In this document: positions 1-8,915 of the stretch, in pieces
Layout: every line of letters starts with the position of its first letter
Numbering within the stretch: the stretch's first letter is position 1
Source: Nematocida homosporus
Lineage: Eukaryota; Microsporidia
Length of the DNA: 64,000 bases
Assembly: GCF_024244095.1 (NCBI RefSeq)
Contig: NW_026250688.1
Coordinates: 62,001 to 126,000 of the forward strand
Direction: 5' to 3'
Notes under the pieces: generated by a model
What the model saw: the letters and a program-made list of their open reading frames with translations, nothing else
The model's database searches: none
Told to the model about the DNA's origin: nothing
Program-made: the position numbers and the translations under genes

Positions 1-2123
1 TTCCTAACTTAGCTATCTTCTCACCAGCAGATATCTTCTCGGCTAACTTGAACACACTTAAGGATACGAGGAAATGGACAACTATTATTGGGGCCCGGAC
101 TATTCTTAGTGCTGATAGTATAGTTGGTGAAACAACTACTCAGCCGATTGATAATGTTTATATTGCTTGCCAAATAACCGGCCATCTCCTACCAGCCCAT
201 ATACCGGAGAATGCTAAATGGATCAATTTAAGAGCTGAACCTGTGATTTATATTGGTGGTGTACCCCATTCAGAACGTGACCGACTATCACCCCATCGTA
301 ATATCAAAACTATCGCAGGAATTACGCAAAAGCTCATTGAAACCCAAGAGAGTCTTCTTTGTAAACGTATTCGTAATGAAGGTGCGAAAATGAATGGCCA
401 ACTGATTTTATTTGATACGACCACCGATCGTGAACTGATTACTAAACGAGTTAATGTGAAAGGTAAGAAAGTAACTACTTGTGATGACTTTATGAAGATT
501 CAGTTGGGTATCAAGAATTACCAGCGAATTCCAATGGTTTCTAAAAGTGTTTTGTATCCCAATACTATTGATGCTATTATGTCGGTGGTAATCAATCGTA
601 ACTCAGCTCCACTTGTCTTCCAGGCTAGTGGATTTGGTGGACGAGCTTGTACTGCTCGTACTCTAGCTATTGTTATTGAAACAGTTCAAGCTCAAGTTAA
701 GTCGGCCACATCAAGTAATCTTGAATTTGCTCCATCTCGGCCTATTCCTATTAAAGCTGTTGAGGCCTTAATTCGTATCTTGCCTAATGGAGCTCTAGCT
801 GAAAATCTGGTTCGGTTTGCCTATAGTAAGGCTGGCCAGAAAGATATTTACGCTATTCTTGGTGAACCGGACTCAGATCCTCAACCTTACCTCTCCAATC
901 ACTTCCTAATGATTACAATGGCTTCGTTTATTCTTCTTAATTTAGGCCCTACTCTTTCTTTCCGTGAATGGCTTAACCAACGGCAAGATATCATGAACCT
1001 TTTTAATCTCTTGAAAACAGATCGGCTTAAAACTCCAGAAATCAAACATCCACTTATCAACCGGCCTTGGGGGTGTGTGCTAACTCCGCATACTATGCTT
1101 AAGAACGATTTCTTCCCCGGTCTCAAATCCGATAAGATCAAAGATAGTGATAATATTCCTGGGTGCTACAACTTCCGAATGGTTCGTTGTGGCGAGAATG
1201 ATGCTAGTATTGCTATCGGACTGGCTCAGCCGACCGGTGAGGGTGTTGGTGCCCTGGCTGATTACTTGAAAAGAGAAGGTCGGCAGCTGCATTGGTTCTG
1301 TTTACGGCAAGAACCTGTTATTTACTTGAAAGGCCGGCCTTTTGTGCTTCGTACGACTGATCTTATTTATGAGAATGTTATCACTGAAGGTATCACTCGT
1401 GAATGGGTTGAGAATATTGAAACCCGAATGAAGTTCGACTGCTTGGAAGAGTGCCAGAAGAATGGCTCAGTTATGGTTCATGATGAAGTCTTTGAAAACA
1501 GTAAGCCCAAACTAGTACATGAAGTTATGCAGATTCTGCCGGAAGAGGTCCAAACTCTTCAGGAAGTCTTCACTCATCCCCATGTTGTCTACTACCGCCT
1601 GCCTATTTCTGACGAGCAAACCCCCTTACCAGAAATCTACGATGAACTCTACCAAACTATTCTGTCTATCAAAGGGCCTAGTGCGCTTGTCTTTTCCTGC
1701 CAGATGGGTCGAGGCCGAACAACTACTGGTATAGTCATATCACGATTGATTGCCTTTGTTCAAAATCTGAAAGAGAAGACTCCTACTGAACGTGACTCCC
1801 TTCTTCAGTACAAGAAGGCCCAAATTGTGTATAAGGACAAGTACATGATTATCTCTAAACTACTGCAAGTACTGCCCAAAGGACGGGAGAGTAAAAACAT
1901 TGTTGATGAGATTATTAGTCAGTGTGTCCATGTTCAAAATATCTATGATGATATTGAGCACCAAAAAACATCGGGTTATCTTATTCGTTATTTCTATCTG
2001 ATCTGTTTTGGGTCTTTCTTACTTGAAAGTTTCGGGACTTCGCTTACCTTCAAGGAGTATCTTTCTGAACGAATGGAAATTGATGCTATCGCTAATGATA
2101 AGGAGTACTTGTTATCCCAATAA
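1..2123 (+). CDS. Paladin-like tandem dual-specificity phosphatase, 5' partial
   Basis: The frame is open to the left edge (codons begin at position 3) with no convincing ATG at the start, so the N-terminus lies outside the window; about 706 codons are visible. The protein carries two related halves. Each has a W-x-x-LR-x-EPV-I-Y-x-x-G-x-P segment, a hallmark of the paladin (PALD1) family. Counting from the TTG at 48, the second half has a good CX5R phosphatase loop (CQMGRGRTTTG, about residue 550). The matching site in the first half (about residue 193) reads SGFGGRACTART, with Ser in place of the catalytic Cys, so that half may be inactive. Paladins are cytosolic and related to dual-specificity and phytase-like phosphatases; the substrate here is unknown. 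Family assignment is fairly secure, catalytic activity is inferred. An 850-bp spacer with a large inverted repeat follows. Confidence 0.72.
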   Translation, partial: PNLAIFSPADIFSANLNTLKDTRKWTTIIGARTILSADSIVGETTTQPIDNVYIACQITGHLLPAHIPENAKWINLRAEPVIYIGGVPHSERDRLSPHRNIKTIAGITQKLIETQESLLCKRIRNEGAKMNGQLILFDTTTDRELITKRVNVKGKKVTTCDDFMKIQLGIKNYQRIPMVSKSVLYPNTIDAIMSVVINRNSAPLVFQASGFGGRACTARTLAIVIETVQAQVKSATSSNLEFAPSRPIPIKAVEALIRILPNGALAENLVRFAYSKAGQKDIYAILGEPDSDPQPYLSNHFLMITMASFILLNLGPTLSFREWLNQRQDIMNLFNLLKTDRLKTPEIKHPLINRPWGCVLTPHTMLKNDFFPGLKSDKIKDSDNIPGCYNFRMVRCGENDASIAIGLAQPTGEGVGALADYLKREGRQLHWFCLRQEPVIYLKGRPFVLRTTDLIYENVITEGITREWVENIETRMKFDCLEECQKNGSVMVHDEVFENSKPKLVHEVMQILPEEVQTLQEVFTHPHVVYYRLPISDEQTPLPEIYDELYQTILSIKGPSALVFSCQMGRGRTTTGIVISRLIAFVQNLKEKTPTERDSLLQYKKAQIVYKDKYMIISKLLQVLPKGRESKNIVDEIISQCVHVQNIYDDIEHQKTSGYLIRYFYLICFGSFLLESFGTSLTFKEYLSERMEIDAIANDKEYLLSQ

Positions 2124-2973
2124 ATCACTTTTAGCTGACTTATATTGTTTGCTTCCAATAAGCTATGCTAAACTAATACTAACTTCTAAGTCCATTTCGA
2201 TCTACTTCCTTCTTTTGTAATCATCTTCTAGTTATCTCAGTCTATCTTATTCTGAGCATAAGTCAAGTCACTGTGAAATTTAAACTCAAATCTAACTCCA
2301 CCCAATTTAGAATAGGAAGACATTCTTTTGCTTTTAACTAGTTTAATGTTAATGTTAAGATATAAATAGATTATGGGAGAATAAACAGGATAAAGACGGA
2401 GTTGGATAGAGTTGAGTAAGTATTGGTTATGAGTTAGTGCCGGGGTAATTATAACGAATAAAGTTGGAGGATAAGTTACTTTGATATTGGTTGGTGCATT
2501 TATCAAATCAATGTGTTTATTCAATTTAATCAGTGTTTCTCTAATGATAAGTTGTTGTAATATCTATGAATATTGGTTATTTGTATGCGTACAGTGATTC
2601 TATCCCGAAGTTATTTAGGGGCGAGATAAATGATTGAACATCGCAACACGGCAAACCAGATAGGCTGGCTGTGGTGTTCAAAGCATTCACCACTATTCTT
2701 TGCTTGTATTGTGTTGGTATTGGGTTGGTATTGGTTGAAAAGGGCGTGTAGCCACATACCAACACAATACCAACACAATACTGACAGATAAACAAGCGGC
2801 AGCCAGAATCATGCACGGACTCAAATACTATTCCGCTACAATCCATTATAACTTCAAAACTAACCCAATACTAGCCAGACCAAAACAAAATAGCCGACCT
2901 TTTGATTGGTATAATTTGTTATTTGTTGATTGGGGCGTTATCACTTATAAAGCAATTAAGACATTGAAAGATA
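2124..2973. other. 850-bp intergenic spacer
   Basis: No credible gene is seen. Short ORFs on either strand have repetitive composition and no recognisable motif. The first 450 bp are AT-rich and irregular. The right half holds the inverted repeat described separately, and the last 30 bp lead into the ATG at 2974. Confidence 0.6.
2706..2781. repeat. Near-perfect inverted repeat (family C, copy 1)
   Basis: The left arm at 2706-2734 consists of GTATTGTGTTGG-type units. The right arm at 2752-2781 is nearly its reverse complement (roughly 26 of 29 positions), around an 18-bp loop. The loop and its edge (TTGAAAAGGGCGTGTAGCC) resemble a segment at 39990-40010 downstream of a secreted-protein gene, where the right arm is degraded. 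It could form a long hairpin in DNA or RNA. Confidence 0.7.
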
Positions 2974-4413
2974 ATGGAGAGATCAAATCGCTCACGAAAT
3001 CATCCAGAAGGTAGATCCCGTGGTCGAAGACCACGCACCACCCAACAGCCAGCACAGAACCCTCAATTTAGGCAAAATTACGAACCGAGCGCACCACCCA
3101 TCGAAACACCACCAAACCCGTATGGAGTTCCACCACCGCCATACTCTGAAGTTGATCCATATCCCCAGGCCAGACCGCAATATGAGCGGGCCACGGAGTT
3201 TATAAGAGACACAATGGATCGAACCAACAATTATTGGAATGCCCTTGGGAAGATTCCCATCTTCGGTAATACCGAAGGGGTCGCGGAGTATGTTGGCAGT
3301 TGGATTGAACCTAGCGCATCACCCGAAGAACCCCAGGCAGTAGCCGCGGAACAGTCAACTGGGTTTATCAAAGGTTGGTGGAATAAAGCAACTCAGGCAG
3401 TTGTCGATAAGGCCACAGAGGCCCGGAACTGGGCCAGATCCGAAACAGCCAAGGGTATGCTTGGTTGGTTGCAGGGAATCGAAGACTATAGCAACAAATT
3501 GACCCGGAAGAAGTTGTACTATATTTTCCTATTAGGCGTTGTAACCATTGGTACTCTTTCGCTCAGTGTCTTCCTACTTGGGGCCTTGACCTTTATGTAC
3601 TGTGCCATACTTAACTATGCCAATGGACCTCTTACAAAGCTCTTTGGGCTCCTAGATATAGGCACTTATTTGCCCCTCAAAATAGTTGGTGGTCTGTTTG
3701 TCGCATCATTCATACTATCATGGATTGTTTATGTTGTTGTATGCGTGGTGATGGTAGTCTATCTGCTGTGTACAGTACTTGTACTAGGAAGGCTTAAATC
3801 CTCCTTTTCAGCCAAATTCACCATACTAGCACTCTTCATAACGATTGGTGCTGTCTTTGTTTACTTATACAGCTATATCGTATACATACTAGCAGATATT
3901 ATTTATAGCACCGCGTTTGGCGGCTTTTTGATGTTCTTTTTATCGCTCTTCTATATCTACTTTTCATGGATCCTGATCAAGTACCTGTTTTTTACGATCA
4001 AGGAATACATTGCCGGATTTGTCCTAATAAGGAATGAAAACGGAAAGCTTGTTAGAGCCTACAAGCCAAGAAACATCTTCACCTGGTCATTGTTAGGACT
4101 TTCTCTTACAACGATTCTAATAATGTCGATGGCAGCTTTTGGTGTTACTATTGTCACTACGAATTTAGGAGTAGATCTATTAACGTTCCTCCTAGGATTC
4201 ACCCAAGTCGCTGGATTTACAGTTCTCGGTCAAACCGAAATAGCATCTTTTATTACTGTACTCACAATTGCTGCTATAGCTATCTTGAAACACATTAATG
4301 AGATTCCATTCATCAAAACACTCATCAGTTCTTTATCAAAAACGGCCACCAAAATGCAAAACCTAGCAAACAAGGCCACCCCCATTGTCCAAACCCATGT
4401 CCTCAAAACATAA
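2974..4413 (+). CDS. Multipass membrane protein with PSAP and PPPY motifs
   Basis: The 479-aa protein starts at an ATG 30 bp inside the end of an unlikely upstream ORF. The first 25 residues are Arg-rich. Residues 25-70 are Pro/Gln/Tyr-rich and include PSAPP and PPPPYSEV, matching the PSAP-type TSG101-binding and PPxY WW-binding consensus. An amphipathic, Trp- and Ala-rich stretch follows near residues 125-170. From about residue 184 onward there are six or seven hydrophobic membrane segments with short loops. The C-terminal 40 residues are soluble and Lys/Thr-rich. I do not recognise the family; a transporter-like or membrane-shaping role is possible. The N-terminal motifs suggest contact with ESCRT or a Nedd4-type ubiquitin ligase, which is inference. 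TRM11 follows 123 bp downstream on the same strand. Confidence 0.75.
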   Translation: MERSNRSRNHPEGRSRGRRPRTTQQPAQNPQFRQNYEPSAPPIETPPNPYGVPPPPYSEVDPYPQARPQYERATEFIRDTMDRTNNYWNALGKIPIFGNTEGVAEYVGSWIEPSASPEEPQAVAAEQSTGFIKGWWNKATQAVVDKATEARNWARSETAKGMLGWLQGIEDYSNKLTRKKLYYIFLLGVVTIGTLSLSVFLLGALTFMYCAILNYANGPLTKLFGLLDIGTYLPLKIVGGLFVASFILSWIVYVVVCVVMVVYLLCTVLVLGRLKSSFSAKFTILALFITIGAVFVYLYSYIVYILADIIYSTAFGGFLMFFLSLFYIYFSWILIKYLFFTIKEYIAGFVLIRNENGKLVRAYKPRNIFTWSLLGLSLTTILIMSMAAFGVTIVTTNLGVDLLTFLLGFTQVAGFTVLGQTEIASFITVLTIAAIAILKHINEIPFIKTLISSLSKTATKMQNLANKATPIVQTHVLKT

Positions 4414-4536
4414 ACCGCCAAATCTACGACTACCCCAATAACCCAACCCAATAACATAACCCAATAACACAACACAAACATAACACAAACCGTTATCTTA
4501 CCAGTTGTAAATAAATTCCATTTTATTTCCACTCTA

Positions 4537-5721
4537 ATGTCTGAACGCTTCTTACTTATCCATCCTAACATCTATCTTTCCTTTTTAGCCGCGGAAGTCC
4601 ATTCGATCTTACAGATAACCAAAGATACCTATTTGTTTGAAACTTTAGCCGGAAAGACAATAAGTATAACTGAGACTAATCCACCACTACTAACCGTTCT
4701 TAAGACCCAACGCAAAACACTCGACTTTCTTCTATCCCGTTCTGTACTCGTATCTAAAGCCCTTTACATTCCCGAACCATCTGAAACCACCGCCGCCTTC
4801 TTCCAACGCCAAGACAACCCCCAGCACACCTACCGAATAAACGTCACCTCATACACCCGTAAGCTCAGTGCTGCCGCCAAAGTCACTCTAATGGAGGAAC
4901 TAGAACCCATCTTAGGCCTACGCACTGCCAACTTAACTCAGCCCCAAACTATCATTGAAATAATCGAAACCCCCACCCAAACCATAACTGGAATTCTCTA
5001 TCAAGAAAGCCAAAGAAAAGATCTCCTCCAGTACAGTCTGAAAAACCGCGCCTTCATCGGCACCACCGCCATGGACAACGAAATCTCATTTATTCTAGCT
5101 AATCTCGCCCAAGTAATTCCCCAAAGCATTGTCCTGGACTGTTTTGCCGGTACAGGCAGTCTACTCCTTCCCTGTGCTATTCTTGGCGCACTAGTCGTAG
5201 GCTTAGATAGTAACCCCAAGCAGTACCAAGGCCTAACTAAACCCCACCAGAACCCCAAAATAAGAACTCTCCAACCAGGAACTAACATCTACACCAACTT
5301 CCATCAATTCCAAGTCAACCACCAAGTTCTTTGTTTCGGCCTAGCTAACATCTTCTCAACCCCTATTCTGCGCCCAACTACAATTGATGCCATCATTTGT
5401 GATCCGCCCTACGGCCGCCGTGAAAGCACCAACATCAATCTTCCCATTCCCACCCCAACGACCAATCATAAGACCAACACAGATAGTAATGACTTTTATT
5501 TCGATTCAGCTTGGCCTTTTGTTCAACAACTCTTCCAACAAGCAGCTATTTGTTTAAAACCCAATGGGTTCCTTTGTTTCTTTATACCACATGCCAATAC
5601 TAACGATCTACCAGTCAAAATGACCAACTTAGATATCTTTACTGAAATATGTCGCTGTCCCCAATACTTAAACTCAGTCTATTCTCGCACCGCCTTTGTC
5701 TACCAGAAAAGGACTCACTAA
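4537..5721 (+). CDS. TRM11: tRNA (guanine-N2) methyltransferase Trm11-like
   Basis: The 394-aa protein matches Trm11, which with Trm112 makes N2-methylguanosine at position 10 of tRNAs in the cytoplasm. The Rossmann SAM-binding motif VLDCFAGTGSLLLP is at about residues 197-210, followed by the acidic motif GLDSNPKQY. The catalytic motif IV ICDPPYGRRES is at about 286-296, the DPPY type used for exocyclic amine methylation. The N-terminal half should be the THUMP-like tRNA-binding part but is diverged. The length is slightly below the yeast protein. The stop codon directly abuts the stop of the small minus-strand ORF at 5722, so the two genes converge with no spacer. Assignment to Trm11 rather than another DPPY methyltransferase rests on overall layout. 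Confidence 0.85.
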   Translation: MSERFLLIHPNIYLSFLAAEVHSILQITKDTYLFETLAGKTISITETNPPLLTVLKTQRKTLDFLLSRSVLVSKALYIPEPSETTAAFFQRQDNPQHTYRINVTSYTRKLSAAAKVTLMEELEPILGLRTANLTQPQTIIEIIETPTQTITGILYQESQRKDLLQYSLKNRAFIGTTAMDNEISFILANLAQVIPQSIVLDCFAGTGSLLLPCAILGALVVGLDSNPKQYQGLTKPHQNPKIRTLQPGTNIYTNFHQFQVNHQVLCFGLANIFSTPILRPTTIDAIICDPPYGRRESTNINLPIPTPTTNHKTNTDSNDFYFDSAWPFVQQLFQQAAICLKPNGFLCFFIPHANTNDLPVKMTNLDIFTEICRCPQYLNSVYSRTAFVYQKRTH

Positions 5722-5928
5722 TCATTTACCGCACTTCTTCAACAACTCTCTCTCCTCTCTTTGTAACGCACTGATTTGTTCTAATAAACCACCAACTCGT
5801 CCACAAAGCATAGTTTCTAATCGGTCTAACTTTCGGGCCAAAGCACTTAAGGACCCACTATCATCTGTTTTTAGCCGAGCCAAACATTCTTTGATAGCCA
5901 AATACTCCTCTTGGCTATTTTTGTCCAT
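5722..5928 (-). CDS. Small coiled-coil protein, 68 aa
   Basis: A 68-aa ORF exactly fills the space between the TRM11 stop (0 bp) and the PMS1 start (14 bp). It begins MDKNSQEEYLAIKECLARL and shows leucine/isoleucine heptad spacing with many charged residues along most of its length, so a short coiled coil is likely. The plus-strand ORF over the same DNA has poor composition. I cannot name it; small coiled-coil subunits of kinetochore, Mediator or tethering complexes are possible but unproven. The exact fit to the gap argues that it is a real gene. Confidence 0.5.
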   Translation of the reverse strand: MDKNSQEEYLAIKECLARLKTDDSGSLSALARKLDRLETMLCGRVGGLLEQISALQREERELLKKCGK

Positions 5929-5942
5929 AAAATTCTAGCATC

Positions 5943-7964
5943 ATGCCAATAGAAGTGCTGACGTCAGCAACTATATCGCTTATTTCCGCCTATCAAATCA
6001 TTCCGGATCCATTTGTGTTAATTAAAGAACTAATCGAGAATAGTATTGATTCAGGAGCAAAAACCATTAAAGTGGCTATTCATGGCGATCTGGACAGCTT
6101 AGTATTTAGTGTACAAGATAACGGACAAGGCATTGATATCAACCGTAACTTCTTGGTGGCTGGTGGTACTTCTAAACTAGAAGGAGATACTTATGGTTGT
6201 AAGGGCATTGCATTGCACTCCCTTATTCAGATTGCTGATCTTAGCATTAACTCTCGGTTGGCTACTAGTCCTACCTCAATCGAAATCAAAACCAAACATG
6301 GCCAAATTGAACAAAAACAATCATATCGGCCTGAAGTTGGCACCACTATTAAAGTATCTAACTTTCTCAAACAGTCACCAGTTCGGCATGCTTATATCGC
6401 CAAAAACCTACAGACATATATCAAAAGTCTGGTGCATGTGGTTAAAAAGTACGTGGTGGTACATCAGGTTAAAATCACCTTAGAAAGAAACAATCGAGTC
6501 TTATTTGTTTGTAATAACCCAGATCCTACTTCTTTTATCAAGCGAGTTGCAGCTGTATCTGATATTACTGAGGGATATGGACTTTTCCAAGTCTCGTGGC
6601 CAGAATTTCTTATGGAAGGTCTTCTAGTGCCAGGCCCACTAGGGGCAGAGGGTATAATTCATTCACAGGGCAAGATTCTTGAAAGTGCTAAAGTACAACT
6701 ACCTTTGGCCGCACTCAGTAAACATCTGCAACAAAGGATTGTTTACCACCTACAACTGCATTTACAGCACCCAGATGCAATCAATCCGCATTTAAATATC
6801 GGGACTAGAAGCAGCAAGCACCACCGGCTCATCTACAAAGAGCCCTATATCATCAAATTACTTGAAGATATCAAAAACCATCCAGCCATTCAAACTTATC
6901 TTCTTTCATCGCACAAATCAAAACCCATCAAGACTTTCTTCCCTACTCCCGACCAACCAAACTATACATTTGTTATCCAGACCGATCCATCCCCTACCAA
7001 CCCCAGTACCTCCCCATCTTGCAGTTCACCATCTCAACCATTAACTTCCAATACCAATACCAATCTCAGCACTAATACCAATACCAAGACCAATCCCAAT
7101 CCCAATCCCAACCCCAGTCCTAATCCTAATACCAATACCAACACCAATCTCCATACCAATCCAATCCCAACCCAAGACTTCAATCTAACCCCGCTCCCCT
7201 CTCAACTAAACTCAATGCCTACCCAAACCACTACCTTTCAACCGACTAATCCCATACTAACCCAAGACATATTTGACGCCCAACCAGTAGCCTATACCAT
7301 TGATAGCCAGGAAAACTTCTCAACTACCAACTACCAAGAAGGACTTGTACTGCAAAAAGACGATTTGGCCCATTTAAACCTAGTAGGCCAATTCAATAAC
7401 GGGTTCATCATTGTTACTCTAAAGAAGAACGACAAAACCCATTTATACGCTATTGACCAACATTCAGCCGACGAAGCTGTTAAGTACGAACGCCTTAAAA
7501 CCACCTACACCCACCCCAAGCAGAATCTAGTTAAAGAAATCCCGCTTTCCTTGACTGATTACGAGAAGTACCTTATTGAAGAGCACCAAGATACCCTTGC
7601 CCAGAATGGATTTGTCTTCTCATCAGACAAAACCGCTCTTATTCAGGTTCCCATGTACAGTACTACCGTCTTTGGCGAAGCCGAGCTCAAAGAAACCCTT
7701 GATATTCTGCGTGATACGCCCAAAACCAAAGTCATCTTCACATCCTTAAGAAAGATCTTCGCCAGCAAAGCCTGTCGCACGAGCATTATGATTGGTGATT
7801 CCCTTACCAGGCAACAAATGCAAACCATCATCCAAAATCTTGCCCATACAACTCGACCCTGGAACTGTCCCCACGGCCGGCCAACCATCGTCCTTCTCCA
7901 AACAACCCCCCAAAAGCCCACTACATCAGTACCCAGTCCCTCTACACCAATAACTCCAGCATAA
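5943..7964 (+). CDS. PMS1: MutL homologue, PMS1/PMS2 type (mismatch repair endonuclease subunit)
   Basis: The 673-aa protein has an N-terminal GHKL ATPase domain: KELIENSIDSGA at about 28-39, DNGQGID at about 58, GGTSKL at about 72. The C-terminal endonuclease domain carries all PMS-type metal motifs: DQHSADEAVKYE (about 505, fitting DQHA-x2-E-x4-E), ACRTSIMIGD (about 610) and CPHGRP (about 641). This identifies the nicking subunit that pairs with MLH1 in nuclear mismatch repair. The usual GFRGEAL ATP-lid motif reads YGCKGIAL here. A low-complexity linker at about 345-425, rich in NTN and NPNP units, is encoded by AATACCAATCCC-like repeats. The start lies 14 bp from the divergent small ORF, so the promoter must be minimal or overlap that gene. 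Confidence 0.9.
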   Translation: MPIEVLTSATISLISAYQIIPDPFVLIKELIENSIDSGAKTIKVAIHGDLDSLVFSVQDNGQGIDINRNFLVAGGTSKLEGDTYGCKGIALHSLIQIADLSINSRLATSPTSIEIKTKHGQIEQKQSYRPEVGTTIKVSNFLKQSPVRHAYIAKNLQTYIKSLVHVVKKYVVVHQVKITLERNNRVLFVCNNPDPTSFIKRVAAVSDITEGYGLFQVSWPEFLMEGLLVPGPLGAEGIIHSQGKILESAKVQLPLAALSKHLQQRIVYHLQLHLQHPDAINPHLNIGTRSSKHHRLIYKEPYIIKLLEDIKNHPAIQTYLLSSHKSKPIKTFFPTPDQPNYTFVIQTDPSPTNPSTSPSCSSPSQPLTSNTNTNLSTNTNTKTNPNPNPNPSPNPNTNTNTNLHTNPIPTQDFNLTPLPSQLNSMPTQTTTFQPTNPILTQDIFDAQPVAYTIDSQENFSTTNYQEGLVLQKDDLAHLNLVGQFNNGFIIVTLKKNDKTHLYAIDQHSADEAVKYERLKTTYTHPKQNLVKEIPLSLTDYEKYLIEEHQDTLAQNGFVFSSDKTALIQVPMYSTTVFGEAELKETLDILRDTPKTKVIFTSLRKIFASKACRTSIMIGDSLTRQQMQTIIQNLAHTTRPWNCPHGRPTIVLLQTTPQKPTTSVPSPSTPITPA

Positions 7965-8351
7965 CAACAACTTCATCATAGTACAACTTCATCATAGTAC
8001 AACTTCAACCAATAAACCCATTCTAATACTAACCTAATACTAACAAATCAATAAACTAAACCTAATCTAACCACGTTCTTTATTGAGGTATCAACCATGA
8101 TAGGTTATTTGGCAATGTTTCAACCAAGGTTCAAAACCAGCCAATCCCATCTTAATATCTTCTCCTCCACCTAATCCAATCCAATCCATCCACCTCTAAT
8201 CCAACCCCACCTAGCCACAACCAACTCAATACTAGCCCAACTCATGATCGTCCAAACAGAAACCACAAGTCTATCACGGAAAAACAGATAACCCCAACTA
8301 GCATTAAAACATCCATTAACCTCTCTTTACACTCAGGATTCGTCTCAGTCG
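7965..8351. other. 387-bp spacer, AC-rich on the plus strand
   Basis: The spacer begins with a short direct duplication of a CATCATAGTACAACTT motif (about 7972-8003). CCAATCCAATCC-type runs follow around 8160-8230. No gene or RNA is recognised. A GGTTCAAAACC string at about 8133 resembles a tRNA T-loop but has no supporting arms. Confidence 0.6.
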
Positions 8352-8915
8352 ATGTGCATCGCGTCTCTTTATCCATCTACTCTTCTAAAACACAAGCAAG
8401 GCAGTCAAACTAAATGCACCCAGACTTTTCCCTTTATGATTATTGCACTGAGCGCCCATGAAGAGTTCGAAAGGACTATCTTCGGCTATGGATTTGTTAA
8501 GAAAAGAACAGTTCAAGCCGGGTCTCTTACGTCATATGCGTTTGATGGTAAAAGACTAGTGGCTTACACCGCAGAAAGAGTTCAAAACCGTCGACAGTAC
8601 GTTTATTTCCAGCAGAATAACCAAGTGCACCGAGCCGAATTCGAGTCGGCCTGGATAGATGCATGCTTGCGAGAGAGATCGACCCAGCGAAGTTATCGAG
8701 TTCGGTTTACGTATATCTCCAACGGAACACTCCAGGGTCGGATTTTCTATCTGGAGTCGGCCAATGGAATCAAAATTATGAGTGCCGTTGAAGGAATAGA
8801 CCATGCTAGTGAGATTTTTGAAGAAGTGCCTGTAGAGAAAGAAGGTCCGCCGGCCGGTATTAGTGCTGAGTCCTTCTTCGCCTATCTCTTTTTCAAATAC
8901 ACCTCACAGAAATAA
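8352..8915 (+). CDS. Hypothetical protein, 187 aa (159 aa from the internal ATG)
   Basis: No family is recognised. The ORF opens with ATG at 8352, but the first 28 residues are Ser/Thr/Lys-rich without conserved character. A second ATG at 8436, just after a pyrimidine-rich stretch, begins the better-structured part, MIIALSAHEEFERTIFGYGF, and may be the true start. The rest is a mixed alpha/beta soluble protein with many aromatic and Arg residues; no signal peptide or membrane segment is seen from 8436. The last 12 bp overlap the end of the convergent formin-like gene. It is probably real, given coding-like composition and position. Confidence 0.55.
   Translation: MCIASLYPSTLLKHKQGSQTKCTQTFPFMIIALSAHEEFERTIFGYGFVKKRTVQAGSLTSYAFDGKRLVAYTAERVQNRRQYVYFQQNNQVHRAEFESAWIDACLRERSTQRSYRVRFTYISNGTLQGRIFYLESANGIKIMSAVEGIDHASEIFEEVPVEKEGPPAGISAESFFAYLFFKYTSQK

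Noticed and set aside
2811..3014. 67-aa plus-strand ORF before the membrane protein
   Set aside because: It runs into the start of the well-supported ORF at 2974 in another frame and has no coding features.
8125..8150. tRNA-like GGTTCAAAACC T-loop string
   Set aside because: The flanking bases do not form a T-arm, D-arm or acceptor stem, so no tRNA is called.
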